DNA of 64,000 nucleotides from Arthrobacter sp. SPG23 (GTDB lineage Bacteria; Actinomycetota; Actinomycetes; Actinomycetales; Micrococcaceae), in contig NZ_JYCN01000009.1 of assembly GCF_000876655.1 (NCBI RefSeq), positions 62,001-126,000 of the forward strand, read 5' to 3'. Shown in pieces: positions 18,706 to 26,766 of the stretch (positions are counted from its first letter, which is position 1; each line of letters starts with the position of its first letter). The notes under the pieces are model-generated. The model saw only the letters and a list, made by a program, of their open reading frames with translations, was not told the origin of the DNA and ran no database searches. A program made the position numbers and the translations under genes.

Positions 18706-18742
18706 TGAGTGGGGGCGGTCCCCAACGGCCCGCCACCACTCA
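18706..18742. terminator. Hairpin after the alpha-mannosidase gene
   Basis: TGAGTGG (18706-18712) and CCACTCA (18736-18742) pair, continued by GGCGG/CCGCC with one mismatch. It lies between convergent genes, so it may serve both. The rest of the 199-nt gap holds no gene. Confidence 0.45.
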
Positions 18743-18867
18743 TCCCCCCAATAGCGTTCAGTAGACGCGCGGCGCCGCACGGATTGTCCCCGTTCGCGAG
18801 CCTCGGCATCCACTTTCACACATTCATGATTCTCTCACGTTCTAATGATTTTGTGAAAGCGCTAAGC

Positions 18868-19599
18868 CTACTTTGCAGTAGATGACCTCCGCGCGGGCGG
18901 CTGCGCCCGTACACGGCCTATCCAGATCGTCAACAGGCCCCCCATCAGACTCAGGACGGCCAGATAATTAATGAGGGCCTTCAGCGGGCCCAGCTCGTCA
19001 GGCAACAGGGGATAGAGAGTTCCCGCCGGGAGGGCGACAAAGGCTACGGACAGCAAGCCCGCTCCCCAGCGGATTGACGCGGCCAGGTTGGACGAAGCAG
19101 CGGCTAAGGTCGCCGGCAGAAGGCTGGCCGCCACATATGCCGGGTACAGGCGGCCAGCAGCCGCATACAGTTCGATGAGTTGTGCATTGCGGGGGCTTCT
19201 GGAGGGTAGCGTGGTGAGACCCGCGACACTGCCCTCCGTATCAGCCAGGAGGAAGAGTACCAGGGTAGCCGTGGCAATCACCGCCAAAATACCAAGCCCT
19301 ATCGGGCCCAGGATCAGCCGGATACTTGCGGGGGCGCCGAAGCCCCTGGCGATCCGGTAGCCGACAAGCAGAATGACGGCGAAGATCACGAAGCGCAAGA
19401 TGAGGTTGGTGACGTTGGTGCCGCCGAGCAGCCGGTCGATCGCCACGTACGGGCCATCAATGCTGAGGAGGATCGCGAGGGTGGCCAGCACGAAAATGTA
19501 GAAGAGCGACCTGTTCTCACCCCTGACGGCACTTGGAATGCGGGCCACCGCGGCGGCGCCACAAATCGCCAGGGTGGACCATTGCAGGATCTCGATCAT
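18868..19599 (-). CDS. Multi-pass membrane protein, possibly MAB_1171c-like
   Basis: A 243-residue protein with about seven predicted membrane helices (near residues 4-20, 32-50, 64-86, 95-117, 147-168, 175-196, 210-233) and a basic C-terminus. The loop and helix around VAIDRLLGGTNVTNLILRFV resembles what I recall of the MAB_1171c putative transporter family, in which a D-x-LLG-x-xN pattern precedes a membrane helix; that family is usually longer, so the assignment is tentative. Its ATG overlaps the stop of the upstream tandem-HTH gene by 4 nt, so the two are translationally coupled and should act together. No catalytic motif is seen. Confidence 0.6.
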   Translation of the reverse strand: MIEILQWSTLAICGAAAVARIPSAVRGENRSLFYIFVLATLAILLSIDGPYVAIDRLLGGTNVTNLILRFVIFAVILLVGYRIARGFGAPASIRLILGPIGLGILAVIATATLVLFLLADTEGSVAGLTTLPSRSPRNAQLIELYAAAGRLYPAYVAASLLPATLAAASSNLAASIRWGAGLLSVAFVALPAGTLYPLLPDELGPLKALINYLAVLSLMGGLLTIWIGRVRAQPPARRSSTAK

Positions 19600-20342
19600 C
19601 CGAGGTTCTCCCAGATTGTCTTGGTTTGTTCGTGGTCTTGTTCCTGGCGCTTGAGGGTTTTTCCCAGTGCCTGGAGCCTTTCGCCCGCTAGCGCGGCGAG
19701 CTCGCCGTCAGTTAAAGCGTCCAGGGCCGCCTGCCTCGCTCCGGGAGGCCATCCGGCTTCCGCTTCGGTGATCATCCCGGTGGCTACCAGGCCGCCCGTC
19801 AGCCCCACCCCGGCTTCCCGGGACGTGGCGATGGCCAGTTCCGGAGTCAACCGGTTTGCGGTCAGCTGCGCGGAGTAGTTCTGCGGGGCGATCCCGGTTG
19901 CTGTGGAAACCCGGTGCCGCAGCTCGCCGTCGTCAATCGCATCCACCCAGTTCTTCACTGAGGTTGCATGCGGTGCCGGGGTCAGTGGCGGGGCGTGCTC
20001 CGGTGCATCCGTTCCACCCCTGCCCGCAGCTCCGGCGGAGCGGGCAATGACTGCTTTCAGCAGATCCATCGTGGCGATCTGGCTGACCAGCTCCGCGGCG
20101 CTGGGAAGAACGGGGCTTGCGGCCAGCTCGCTGTAGTTCTCGAAAGTGGCCAGTGCCGCTACGGGGTTGATGTTGAAGGCCCGGCTGATGCTGACAACGG
20201 TGCTTTCGGCCACTTTTCCGCGGACCAGCTGCTGCGCCAGGGTGGTCCGCTTGACCCCGGAGATTCTGCAGATGTCGGCAGTGCTCGCTTGGGGCGCGAT
20301 TCCGTGGAGCCAGCGTTGGAACGCCTTGGCGGGGAGTGGCAT
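19596..20342 (-). CDS. Tandem helix-turn-helix DNA-binding protein
   Basis: A 248-residue cytoplasmic protein. Residues 8-70 (FQRWLHGIAPQASTADICRI onward) form a helix-turn-helix unit, and residues 129-191 (VKNWVDAIDDGELRHRVSTA onward) align with it without gaps at an offset of 121: W11/W132, G29/G150, Q38/Q159, L39/L160, L64/L185. The two are joined by a helical and Pro/Ala-rich linker. The pattern NPVAALATF / TGGLVATG recalls immunity repressors of actinobacteriophages, which end an HTH with similar residues; this is from memory. It is divergent from the ABC-F gene (183-nt gap) and coupled to a membrane-protein gene. Likely a sensor or regulator; function unknown. Confidence 0.65.
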   Translation of the reverse strand: MPLPAKAFQRWLHGIAPQASTADICRISGVKRTTLAQQLVRGKVAESTVVSISRAFNINPVAALATFENYSELAASPVLPSAAELVSQIATMDLLKAVIARSAGAAGRGGTDAPEHAPPLTPAPHATSVKNWVDAIDDGELRHRVSTATGIAPQNYSAQLTANRLTPELAIATSREAGVGLTGGLVATGMITEAEAGWPPGARQAALDALTDGELAALAGERLQALGKTLKRQEQDHEQTKTIWENLG

Positions 20343-20404
20343 AGATGGCTTTCTGCAGGATGGGGCGGCCGGATGTCACCGGTCGATTTTACGGCGGGGG
20401 GTAT

Positions 20405-20512
20405 ATGAACTATGCTAAATGGTCGAACCCGTTGGTCCGTACACCCCCCAAGTCCGGACCAGCGGGTTCTTCCATGCCCGGCGGGCTTCCAGGCCGTTTT
20501 GGGCCGCAGTGA
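20405..20512 (+). CDS. Possible leader peptide before the ABC-F gene
   Basis: ATG at 20405 opens a 35-codon frame (MNYAKWSNPLVRTPPKSGPA then GSSMPGGLPGRFGPQ) ending at 20512, 12 nt before the ABC-F start. It is proline-rich and spans the hairpin below. A G-rich run lies a few bases upstream. Against it: TATGCT at 20411-20416 could be a -10 box, in which case the mRNA would start after this ATG. Confidence 0.25.
   Translation: MNYAKWSNPLVRTPPKSGPAGSSMPGGLPGRFGPQ
20426..20468 (+). promoter_or_regulatory. 14-bp hairpin in the ABC-F 5' region
   Basis: AACCCGTTGGTCCG (20426-20439) pairs with CGGACCAGCGGGTT (20455-20468), one wobble, then CTTCC. It sits about 56 nt before the ATG and could be an attenuator of the kind found before antibiotic-resistance ABC-F genes, or simply a structured leader. 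There is no real T-run. Confidence 0.5.
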
Positions 20513-20524
20513 GAGGATGGACTA

Positions 20525-22234
20525 ATGACTGCAACCCTTGTTGCCAAAGACCTTTCGGGCGGTCACGACCACCGCACACTCTTCTCAAATCTTTCCCTCA
20601 CAGTGGCCCCTGGCGACGTTGTGGGCGTCGTCGGCGCTAACGGCGCCGGCAAATCCACCCTGCTCCGCCTGCTCGCCGGAGTGGACCAGCCCCTGGCAGG
20701 CTCGGTAAGCCTGGCTCCGTCGGACGCCTTCGTTGGCTGGCTGCCGCAGGAACACGAACGCATCCCGGGCGAAACCGTGGCGGATTACGTGGCGCGCCGG
20801 ACCGGCTGTGCCCAGGCAACGGCGGACATGGAGTCCACGGCTGAGGCCCTAGGTTCGGGCGCCCCGGGCGCCGACGACGCCTATTCCCTGGCATTCGACC
20901 GCTGGATGGCCTCCGGCGCGGCGGACCTTGACGAGCGGGTTGCACCGGTCCTGGCCGACCTGGGGCTGGACGTGGGTCCGGAGGCGCTCATGACGGGCCT
21001 GTCCGGCGGGCAGGCCGCGCGCGTGGCACTGGCCGCCCTGCTGCTGAGCCGCTTCGACGTGGTGCTCCTCGACGAGCCCACCAACGACCTGGACCTCAAC
21101 GGGCTGGCCAAACTCGAGTCATTCGTGCAGGGCCTCCGCGGCGGTGTGGTCTTGGTGTCCCACGACCGTGAATTCCTGGCCCGCTGTGTCACCACCATCG
21201 TTGAACTGGACCTTGCACAGAACTCCGTTGCAGTCTATGACGGCGGCTACGAGGCATTCCTGGAGGAACGCGCCGTGGCGCGCCGCCACGCCCGTGAGCG
21301 CTACGAAGAGTACGCCTCCACCAAGGCGGACCTGGTCTCCCGGGCCAGGACGCAGCGCGAGTGGAGCTCCCAGGGTGTGCGCAACGCCATGAAGAAGAGC
21401 CCGGACAATGACAAGATCCGCCGTGCGGCCTCCACCGAATCATCGGAAAAGCAGGCCCAGAAGGTGCGGCAAATGGAATCCCGGATCGCGCGGCTCGACG
21501 AAGTCGAGGAACCCCGCAAGGAGTGGCAGCTGCAGTTCAGCATCGGCCAGGCGCCGCGGTCCAGCGCGGTGGTGGCAACCCTGCGCGATGCCGTCGTACA
21601 CCAGGGCGACTTCACCCTGGGGCCGGTGAACCTGCAGCTCAACGCCGGAGAGCGGATCGGCATCACGGGCCCCAACGGGGCCGGTAAGTCGACGCTGCTC
21701 CGGCTCCTGCTGGGGACCCGGCAGCCTGATTCCGGCAATGCGGCCATGGGCGCCTCAGTGGCCGTGGGCGAGATCGACCAGGCCCGCGGCCTGCTGGCCG
21801 GGCATCTCACGCTGGGTGACGCCGTCGAGGCCGTCCTGACCGGGCTGACCCCGGCGGAAGTCCGTACCCTGCTGGCCAAATTCGGCCTCAAGGCGGACCA
21901 CACCTCGCGCCCTGTCGACTCGCTGTCCCCGGGCGAGCGGACCCGCGCGGCGCTGGCGCTCCTGCAGGCGCGCGGGGTGAACCTGCTGGTCCTGGATGAG
22001 CCCACCAACCACCTGGACCTGCCCGCTATCGAGCAGCTCGAGGAAGCACTGGAAAGCTACGACGGCGCGCTGCTCCTGGTCACCCATGACCGGCGACTGC
22101 TGGAAAACGTGCGCCTGGACGTCCGCTGGAACGTCGAGGACGGTGTGGTGACCGAACAGCACGCCGGCGCAGCAACGCCGCACGGCGGCACGGACCGAGT
22201 CAACGAACGAACCACGAAAGGCCAGTCACGATGA
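20525..22234 (+). CDS. ABC-F family ATPase
   Basis: A 569-residue soluble protein with two ATPase domains and no membrane helices: Walker A GANGAGKST (near residue 39) and GPNGAGKST (near residue 380), signatures LSGGQAAR and LSPGERTR, and Walker B followed by DEPTNDLDL and DEPTNHLDL. The linker at about residues 235-320 is charged and helical, as expected for ABC-F proteins, which bind the ribosomal E site and either restore stalled translation or confer resistance to ribosome-targeting drugs. Whether this one is a resistance factor or a housekeeping translation factor cannot be told from sequence. Its stop overlaps the next start by 4 nt (ATGA). Confidence 0.9.
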   Translation: MTATLVAKDLSGGHDHRTLFSNLSLTVAPGDVVGVVGANGAGKSTLLRLLAGVDQPLAGSVSLAPSDAFVGWLPQEHERIPGETVADYVARRTGCAQATADMESTAEALGSGAPGADDAYSLAFDRWMASGAADLDERVAPVLADLGLDVGPEALMTGLSGGQAARVALAALLLSRFDVVLLDEPTNDLDLNGLAKLESFVQGLRGGVVLVSHDREFLARCVTTIVELDLAQNSVAVYDGGYEAFLEERAVARRHARERYEEYASTKADLVSRARTQREWSSQGVRNAMKKSPDNDKIRRAASTESSEKQAQKVRQMESRIARLDEVEEPRKEWQLQFSIGQAPRSSAVVATLRDAVVHQGDFTLGPVNLQLNAGERIGITGPNGAGKSTLLRLLLGTRQPDSGNAAMGASVAVGEIDQARGLLAGHLTLGDAVEAVLTGLTPAEVRTLLAKFGLKADHTSRPVDSLSPGERTRAALALLQARGVNLLVLDEPTNHLDLPAIEQLEEALESYDGALLLVTHDRRLLENVRLDVRWNVEDGVVTEQHAGAATPHGGTDRVNERTTKGQSR

Positions 22235-24144
22235 GCATGGACCGGGTAGCGTGGAGCTCCCTTTACAACATCACGCGGGCCTCCAGCGGTTCCAAGCCGT
22301 TCTCCAAGGCCACGCTGAAGCGCGTGTTCGGCTTCGCCCGGCCGCACCGGCGCAAGCTGATCGCCTTCGTACTGCTGTCCATCGCCATGGCTGTCCTTGC
22401 CGTGGCCACCCCAGTGCTGGCCGGCCAGGTGGTGGACGCCATCATCGCCGGCGTGGGTGCCGACGTGGTGATCCGGCTGGCCGTGCTGATCGCCGTCGTG
22501 GCCGTGGCCGAGGCCGGACTGGGCCTCGTGACGCGCTGGCTGTCCTCGACCATCGGTGAGGGCGTGATCGTGGACCTGCGCACCAAGGTGTTCGACCACG
22601 TCCAGAAAATGCCGATCGCTTTCTTCACCCGAACCCGGACCGGGGCCCTGGTCAGCCGGCTGAACAACGACGTGATCGGCGCCCAGTCCGCCTTCGCCGG
22701 AACACTGTCCGGCGTGGTGAGCAACGTGGTGGCTTTGGCACTGACCCTGGTGGTGATGCTGGGCAAGTCCTGGCTGGTGACCGTGCTGGCCATGGTCCTG
22801 CTGCCGATCTTCCTCATCCCGGCCCGCCGGATGGGCTCCAAGCTGGCAGACCTGCGGCGCGAGGCGGCCGAGCACAACGCCGCCATGGGCACGCAGATGA
22901 CCGAACGTTTCTCTGCCCCCGGGGCCACCCTGGTCAAGCTCTTCGGCCGCCCTGATGAAGAGTCCCGCGAATTCGCCGTCCGTGCCGGCCGCGTGCGGGA
23001 CATCGGCGTGCGGACCGCCATGCTCCAGTTCACCTTCGTCACGGCGCTGACGCTCGTCTCGGCGCTGGCCCTCGCCCTGGTCTACGGGCTGGGCGGCTTC
23101 CTGGCGCTGCAAGGGCAGCTGGCCGCGGGCGACGTCGTGGTGCTGGCACTGCTTCTGACCCGCCTCTATGCGCCGCTCACCGCGCTCTCGAACGCCCGGG
23201 TGGAGATCATGAGCGCCCTGGTCAGCTTCGAGCGGGTCTTCGAGATCCTGGACCTCAAGCCCCTGATCCAGCAGAAGCCCGACGCCGTGGAGGTGCCCCC
23301 GGGACCCGTCTCGGTGGAGTTCGACGACGTCCGCTTCGCCTACCCCTCAGCGGACAAGGTGTCACTCGCTTCGCTCGAGGACGTGTCCACCCTGGATACC
23401 CGCGGCGGCGAGGAAGTGCTGCACGGCATCAGCTTCCGGGTGGAACCCGGCCAGACCGTGGCCCTGGTCGGCTCCTCCGGCGCCGGCAAGTCCACCATCG
23501 CCCAGCTGCTTTCACGGCTGTACGACGTCGATTCCGGCGCCGTGCGCCTCGGCGGCAGCCTGCCCGGCACCGGCCTGGACGTCCGTGACACCACGTTCGA
23601 TTCGATGCGGGCCACGCTGGGCATGGTGACCCAGGACGGCCACCTTTTCCACGAATCCATCGCGTCCAACCTGCGGCTGGCCCGTCCGGACGCCACCGAG
23701 GAGGACATGTGGGACGTGCTGCGCAGGGCACGGCTCGAGTACATGATCCGGTCCCTGCCGGACGGCCTCAACACCGTGGTGGGGGAGCGCGGCTACCGGC
23801 TCTCCGGCGGTGAACGCCAGCGACTCACGATTGCCAGGCTCCTGATTGCCCAGCCCCGCGTCGTGATCCTGGACGAGGCCACGGCAGCCCTGGACTCCAC
23901 CAATGAGGCGGCCGTGCAGGCTGCGCTGGGGGCTGCGCTCGAGGGCCGCACGGCCCTCGTCATCGCCCACCGGCTGTCCACCGTGCGCGCCGCGGACATG
24001 ATCCTGGTGGTGGAGGACGGCACCATCGTGGAGCGCGGTACCCACACCGAACTGCTCGCGGCTGAAGGCCGCTATGCGGAGCTCTACCGCACGCAGTTCG
24101 CGGAAGCCAGTGCAGTGGTGGAAGAAGCCGTTCCGGAGTTCTAA
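22231..24144 (+). CDS. ABC exporter (fused membrane and ATPase domains)
   Basis: A 637-residue half-transporter that should dimerise. Six helices occupy about residues 45-325, followed by an ATPase domain with Walker A VGSSGAGKST, the Q-loop MVTQDGHLFHESI, signature YRLSGGERQRL, Walker B VVILDEATAALD and the H-loop IAHRLSTVRAAD. The type is MsbA/MdlB-like and exports lipids, peptides or drugs; the substrate is unknown. Its ATG overlaps the ABC-F stop, so the two are made together, which suggests joint handling of a toxic compound. The next gene is convergent. Confidence 0.9.
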   Translation: MSMDRVAWSSLYNITRASSGSKPFSKATLKRVFGFARPHRRKLIAFVLLSIAMAVLAVATPVLAGQVVDAIIAGVGADVVIRLAVLIAVVAVAEAGLGLVTRWLSSTIGEGVIVDLRTKVFDHVQKMPIAFFTRTRTGALVSRLNNDVIGAQSAFAGTLSGVVSNVVALALTLVVMLGKSWLVTVLAMVLLPIFLIPARRMGSKLADLRREAAEHNAAMGTQMTERFSAPGATLVKLFGRPDEESREFAVRAGRVRDIGVRTAMLQFTFVTALTLVSALALALVYGLGGFLALQGQLAAGDVVVLALLLTRLYAPLTALSNARVEIMSALVSFERVFEILDLKPLIQQKPDAVEVPPGPVSVEFDDVRFAYPSADKVSLASLEDVSTLDTRGGEEVLHGISFRVEPGQTVALVGSSGAGKSTIAQLLSRLYDVDSGAVRLGGSLPGTGLDVRDTTFDSMRATLGMVTQDGHLFHESIASNLRLARPDATEEDMWDVLRRARLEYMIRSLPDGLNTVVGERGYRLSGGERQRLTIARLLIAQPRVVILDEATAALDSTNEAAVQAALGAALEGRTALVIAHRLSTVRAADMILVVEDGTIVERGTHTELLAAEGRYAELYRTQFAEASAVVEEAVPEF

Positions 24145-24172
24145 TCCGGCGATTAGGCGCGGACGCCCGGCG

Positions 24173-24577
24173 CTATGCCCGGTCCGCTGCGAGGGCGGGC
24201 AGGATGTGGTCCGTGAGCAGCGGTGCGAGGTCCGCCGGCAGGTCGCCTGCGAGGTCAAGCCAGCGGATTTCGGCTATCTCCGCGGACGGGTGCGCGCTCC
24301 AGGTGCCCGGAGCGGCGAAAACCGTTGCCTCGATGTCCGTGGCTGCCTCGTTGGCGGCGTCGGCAAGCCACACGCCCATGAGCCGGAGGTCTTCCGGCGC
24401 CACGGCGATGCCTACCTCTTCGAGGAGTTCACGCGAGGCGGCCTGGGCTGCGGTTTCGCCGGGTTCGGGTTTGCCGCCCGGGTGCATGAACTTGTCCGTG
24501 CCGCGCTTGCGGACGGTCAGCAGACGGCCGGCCTGGTCATAGACGCAGACGGCGGACACAACAATGCGGTCTTTCAC
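24173..24577 (-). CDS. Nudix hydrolase
   Basis: A 134-residue enzyme with a complete Nudix box: Gly35, Glu41, Arg49, Glu50, Glu53, Glu54, Gly56 in GKPEPGETAAQAASRELLEE followed by VGI. Such enzymes hydrolyse nucleoside diphosphates linked to another group; VRKRGTDKFMHPGG resembles the MutT-like subgroup that cleans nucleotide pools, but substrate cannot be inferred. Its start overlaps the stop of the upstream DUF6314 gene by 4 nt. Confidence 0.9.
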   Translation of the reverse strand: MKDRIVVSAVCVYDQAGRLLTVRKRGTDKFMHPGGKPEPGETAAQAASRELLEEVGIAVAPEDLRLMGVWLADAANEAATDIEATVFAAPGTWSAHPSAEIAEIRWLDLAGDLPADLAPLLTDHILPALAADRA

Positions 24578-25131
24578 GGCTCCGACCCTAGCCCATCGGC
24601 GGCTGGCCGATCCGTTTCCGGGCCCTTGGTGTGCGGCCCGTCGATGCGCGGCGCATCCGTGCCCGGGCCGAGCCGCCGCAGCACCGATTCCAGGAGCAGG
24701 TCCTTCCTGGGCCCCCGGACATCCCAGGAATAGCTGAATTCGTCGGGTCCGCGAAGGGCGTACGTCACCCGGTAGGTGTCCGGATCACACCAGTGGTTGT
24801 CCTGCCTGGCTGTTTCCCGGAAGCTCATCCGGTGGAAGGGACGCCCGTCAGGGAACGTCATGTCCATCGCATCGGGGGCATCAGCAGGGTGCAGGAGATA
24901 GTCGCGGCTTGCAGGGCCGGTGAAAGTGCCGCCGGCCGGAGCAGGCCAGCGCATGGTGCCGTCTTCGTGGAAGGCAAGGCCGCCGTCGTCGTCCTCCGCG
25001 GAAAAGCGGGCGACGCCGGTGAACGTGCCCCGCGCGCCGGAGCTGCGGTCCCACAGGGTGCGGTCCACGGACCAGCTGCCCAGCAGGTAGGACCGCAGAT
25101 CAAAATCGTGATCCTGCGGCTGGAAGTTCAA
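24574..25131 (-). CDS. DUF6314 family protein
   Basis: A 185-residue protein; residues about 11-155 (DLRSYLLGSWSVDRTLWDRS, FTGVARFSAEDDDGGLAFHE, YSWDVRGPRKDLLLESVLRR) match DUF6314, a small beta-barrel-like family of unknown function. A Pro/Asp-rich tail follows. The first usable start is a TTG at 25131, two bases after the 3' end of the tRNA-Arg gene, leaving no room for a Shine-Dalgarno sequence outside the tRNA. Either the tRNA and this gene share a transcript and cleavage leaves a nearly leaderless mRNA, or the real start is further downstream. The Nudix gene is coupled to it by a 4-nt overlap. Confidence 0.78.
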   Translation of the reverse strand: MNFQPQDHDFDLRSYLLGSWSVDRTLWDRSSGARGTFTGVARFSAEDDDGGLAFHEDGTMRWPAPAGGTFTGPASRDYLLHPADAPDAMDMTFPDGRPFHRMSFRETARQDNHWCDPDTYRVTYALRGPDEFSYSWDVRGPRKDLLLESVLRRLGPGTDAPRIDGPHTKGPETDRPAADGLGSEP

Positions 25132-25132
25132 G

Positions 25133-25205
25133 TGCCCTCGATTGGAATCGAACCAACGACACCGGCTTTAGGAGAGCCGTGCTCTATCCACTGAGCTACG
25201 AGGGC
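25133..25205 (-). tRNA. tRNA-Arg, anticodon CCT
   Basis: On the minus strand the acceptor GCCCTCG (from 25205) pairs with CGAGGGC, discriminator A at 25133. The D arm reads GCTCAGTGGATAGAGC, the anticodon stem CGGCT/AGCCG encloses CTCCTAA with anticodon CCT, and the T arm reads GTTGG-TTCGATT-CCAAT. Total 73 nt; CCA is not encoded. It reads AGG codons. Confidence 0.97.
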
Positions 25206-25290
25206 GGGCGTCCGAAGCGGTTGGCACAGGCCGTCCTGTTCGGGCACGGATACAAGCATACAAGGTGCCGGCCCGTACTACGCTCTTGGC

Positions 25291-26091
25291 ATGACTGCAG
25301 CAACACCAGCAACTTCCTACCGGGCCGGATTCCTTCCAGAGATTGCCTCCGCGCGGGAGTATTTCGGGGCGTGGGCCAAGCTGAGCGTGTTGCAGTATTT
25401 CGTGGCTGAAGCGGCCGTGATCGCGGCGTGGGCGGGGCCCAGGCCCTATGACCGCCGGACCGGCTACATCAGCGATCTTGGTGCCATCCATTGCGCGGTC
25501 TACGAGGGCCGTGACGTGTGCTCGCCCCTGCACGCGGTGATGAATGCCTCGTTCGTGGTGCAAGGCCTGGGCATGCTGGTGGGGGCGCTGCTCCTCAGCT
25601 CTGCGCTCCTGTGCGTGGCAGCCAGGCCCGGCGTGAGGCTTGCCGTCGGTCCCGGCCACCGCGTCCCGTGGTTCACTGCCCTCGCGGCCAAGGTCCTTAC
25701 CTTCACCGCGGGAACCGGGACAATCATCGTGGGTGTGGTGCCCGAAGACGCCGGATGGTTTGCCGTGCACCTGACCGGCGCCGTGATGTTCTTCCTGGGG
25801 GGAGCGCTGGCGCTGCTGATGTTGGGGTGGCTGTGGCTGCGGCAATCACCCCTGGCCTGGTTCATTCTCGCCTGCGGAGCTGTTTCCCTCGGGGCGCTGG
25901 TGATCGGCGGGCTGACTGGCATGGATGTCCCGGAACCGGGCACGCTGGAACGCTTTATGGGTTACCCCGTCACCATTGGCCTGGCCACTGCCGGGCTGGT
26001 CATCGCCCAGCGCGTTCGCCATGAACTGAAGGTGCGAAAGGCTGCGCTGGCAGCCGCCCGGGCTACTGCTTCCGCGGCTTCCGGCCAATAA
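25291..26091 (+). CDS. DUF998 membrane protein
   Basis: A 266-residue protein with about six membrane helices, matching the DUF998 family (Frag1/DRAM-like) in SVLQYFVAEAAVIAAWAGPR, the loop DRRTGYISDLGAIHC, SPLHAVMNASFVVQGLGMLV and the conserved GIIVGVVPE-like stretch (IIVGVVPEDAGW). Function unknown. The last 29 nt overlap the end of the convergent membrane-protein gene, so both are probably expressed at modest level. The start is ATG at 25291, soon after the tRNA, which is transcribed away from it. Confidence 0.82.
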   Translation: MTAATPATSYRAGFLPEIASAREYFGAWAKLSVLQYFVAEAAVIAAWAGPRPYDRRTGYISDLGAIHCAVYEGRDVCSPLHAVMNASFVVQGLGMLVGALLLSSALLCVAARPGVRLAVGPGHRVPWFTALAAKVLTFTAGTGTIIVGVVPEDAGWFAVHLTGAVMFFLGGALALLMLGWLWLRQSPLAWFILACGAVSLGALVIGGLTGMDVPEPGTLERFMGYPVTIGLATAGLVIAQRVRHELKVRKAALAAARATASAASGQ

Positions 26092-26686
26092 CGACGGCGG
26101 CGCCGCCGGCCAGCAGGCTCAGCACGAGCAGGACCCAGCCGGCAACAGTGAGGCCGGATGCGAGGGCAACCTGGCCGGCGTCGGCCGTTGGCGCGGACAT
26201 CATCGAATCAATGGCGGCGTTGCCCCACAACCGCACGGCGGCGAAAAGGAGCGGGAGTACCCACAGCGCCCAGCGAAGGGGTTTGCGCGCCACGTTGGTC
26301 CCGATCAACAGCAGCCAGGTGAAGCTGAAAATCAGCGGAAACAAGGTGCCCGCCGTCTTGTGGAGGTAGTTGAGCTGGCCGCGCGCGTCGTCGTTCATGG
26401 CAGCCCTCAGCTGGTCCACGAAGGCCTGGTCAAAGCCGCCGACCAGCGAATCGGGCATGGGAAGGCCGCCGGAGAGCTGGGTGAGCTGGTTCAGCGTCAG
26501 CAAATGCAGGTACCAGAACAGGAAGAGGCTGGCCACAACGCCGGCAATGAGGATCAGGCTGCTGTTGTTCTGCGCCTTCTCCGGGCTTCGCCGGGTGGTG
26601 GGGTTGATCACCGGCGGAAGATGGTGCTGGGGAACGGACGCCTTGGCGCCGTGCTTCTTGATCCGCTGTGCTGGTGTCTTGGCCAT
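26063..26686 (-). CDS. Membrane protein of unknown function
   Basis: A 207-residue protein starting MAKTPAQRIKKHGAKASVPQ. A basic cytoplasmic N-terminus of about 42 residues is followed by four predicted helices at about 44-66, 117-137, 145-160 and 178-200, with a soluble loop (LSGGLPMPDSLVGGFDQAFV) between the first two. The ATG at 26686 is chosen over an in-frame one nine codons upstream because the motif MAKTPAQRIKKHG is a natural N-terminus. I do not recognise the family. The gene overlaps the DUF998 gene tail to tail by 29 nt. Confidence 0.7.
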   Translation of the reverse strand: MAKTPAQRIKKHGAKASVPQHHLPPVINPTTRRSPEKAQNNSSLILIAGVVASLFLFWYLHLLTLNQLTQLSGGLPMPDSLVGGFDQAFVDQLRAAMNDDARGQLNYLHKTAGTLFPLIFSFTWLLLIGTNVARKPLRWALWVLPLLFAAVRLWGNAAIDSMMSAPTADAGQVALASGLTVAGWVLLVLSLLAGGAAVVIGRKPRKQ

Positions 26687-26766
26687 GTGTTCATTATCGC
26701 TGGTCCAGTGCACGCTGCTGTCCTTGGATCCTGTCCTTGGCCGAAGGCCACCTATAGGCTGGACGC

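Noticed and set aside
18854..18866. LacI-like half site TGAAAGCGCTAAG near the mannosidase
   Set aside because: It lies downstream of both neighbouring genes (convergent ends) and no LacI regulator is nearby; likely chance or a vestige.
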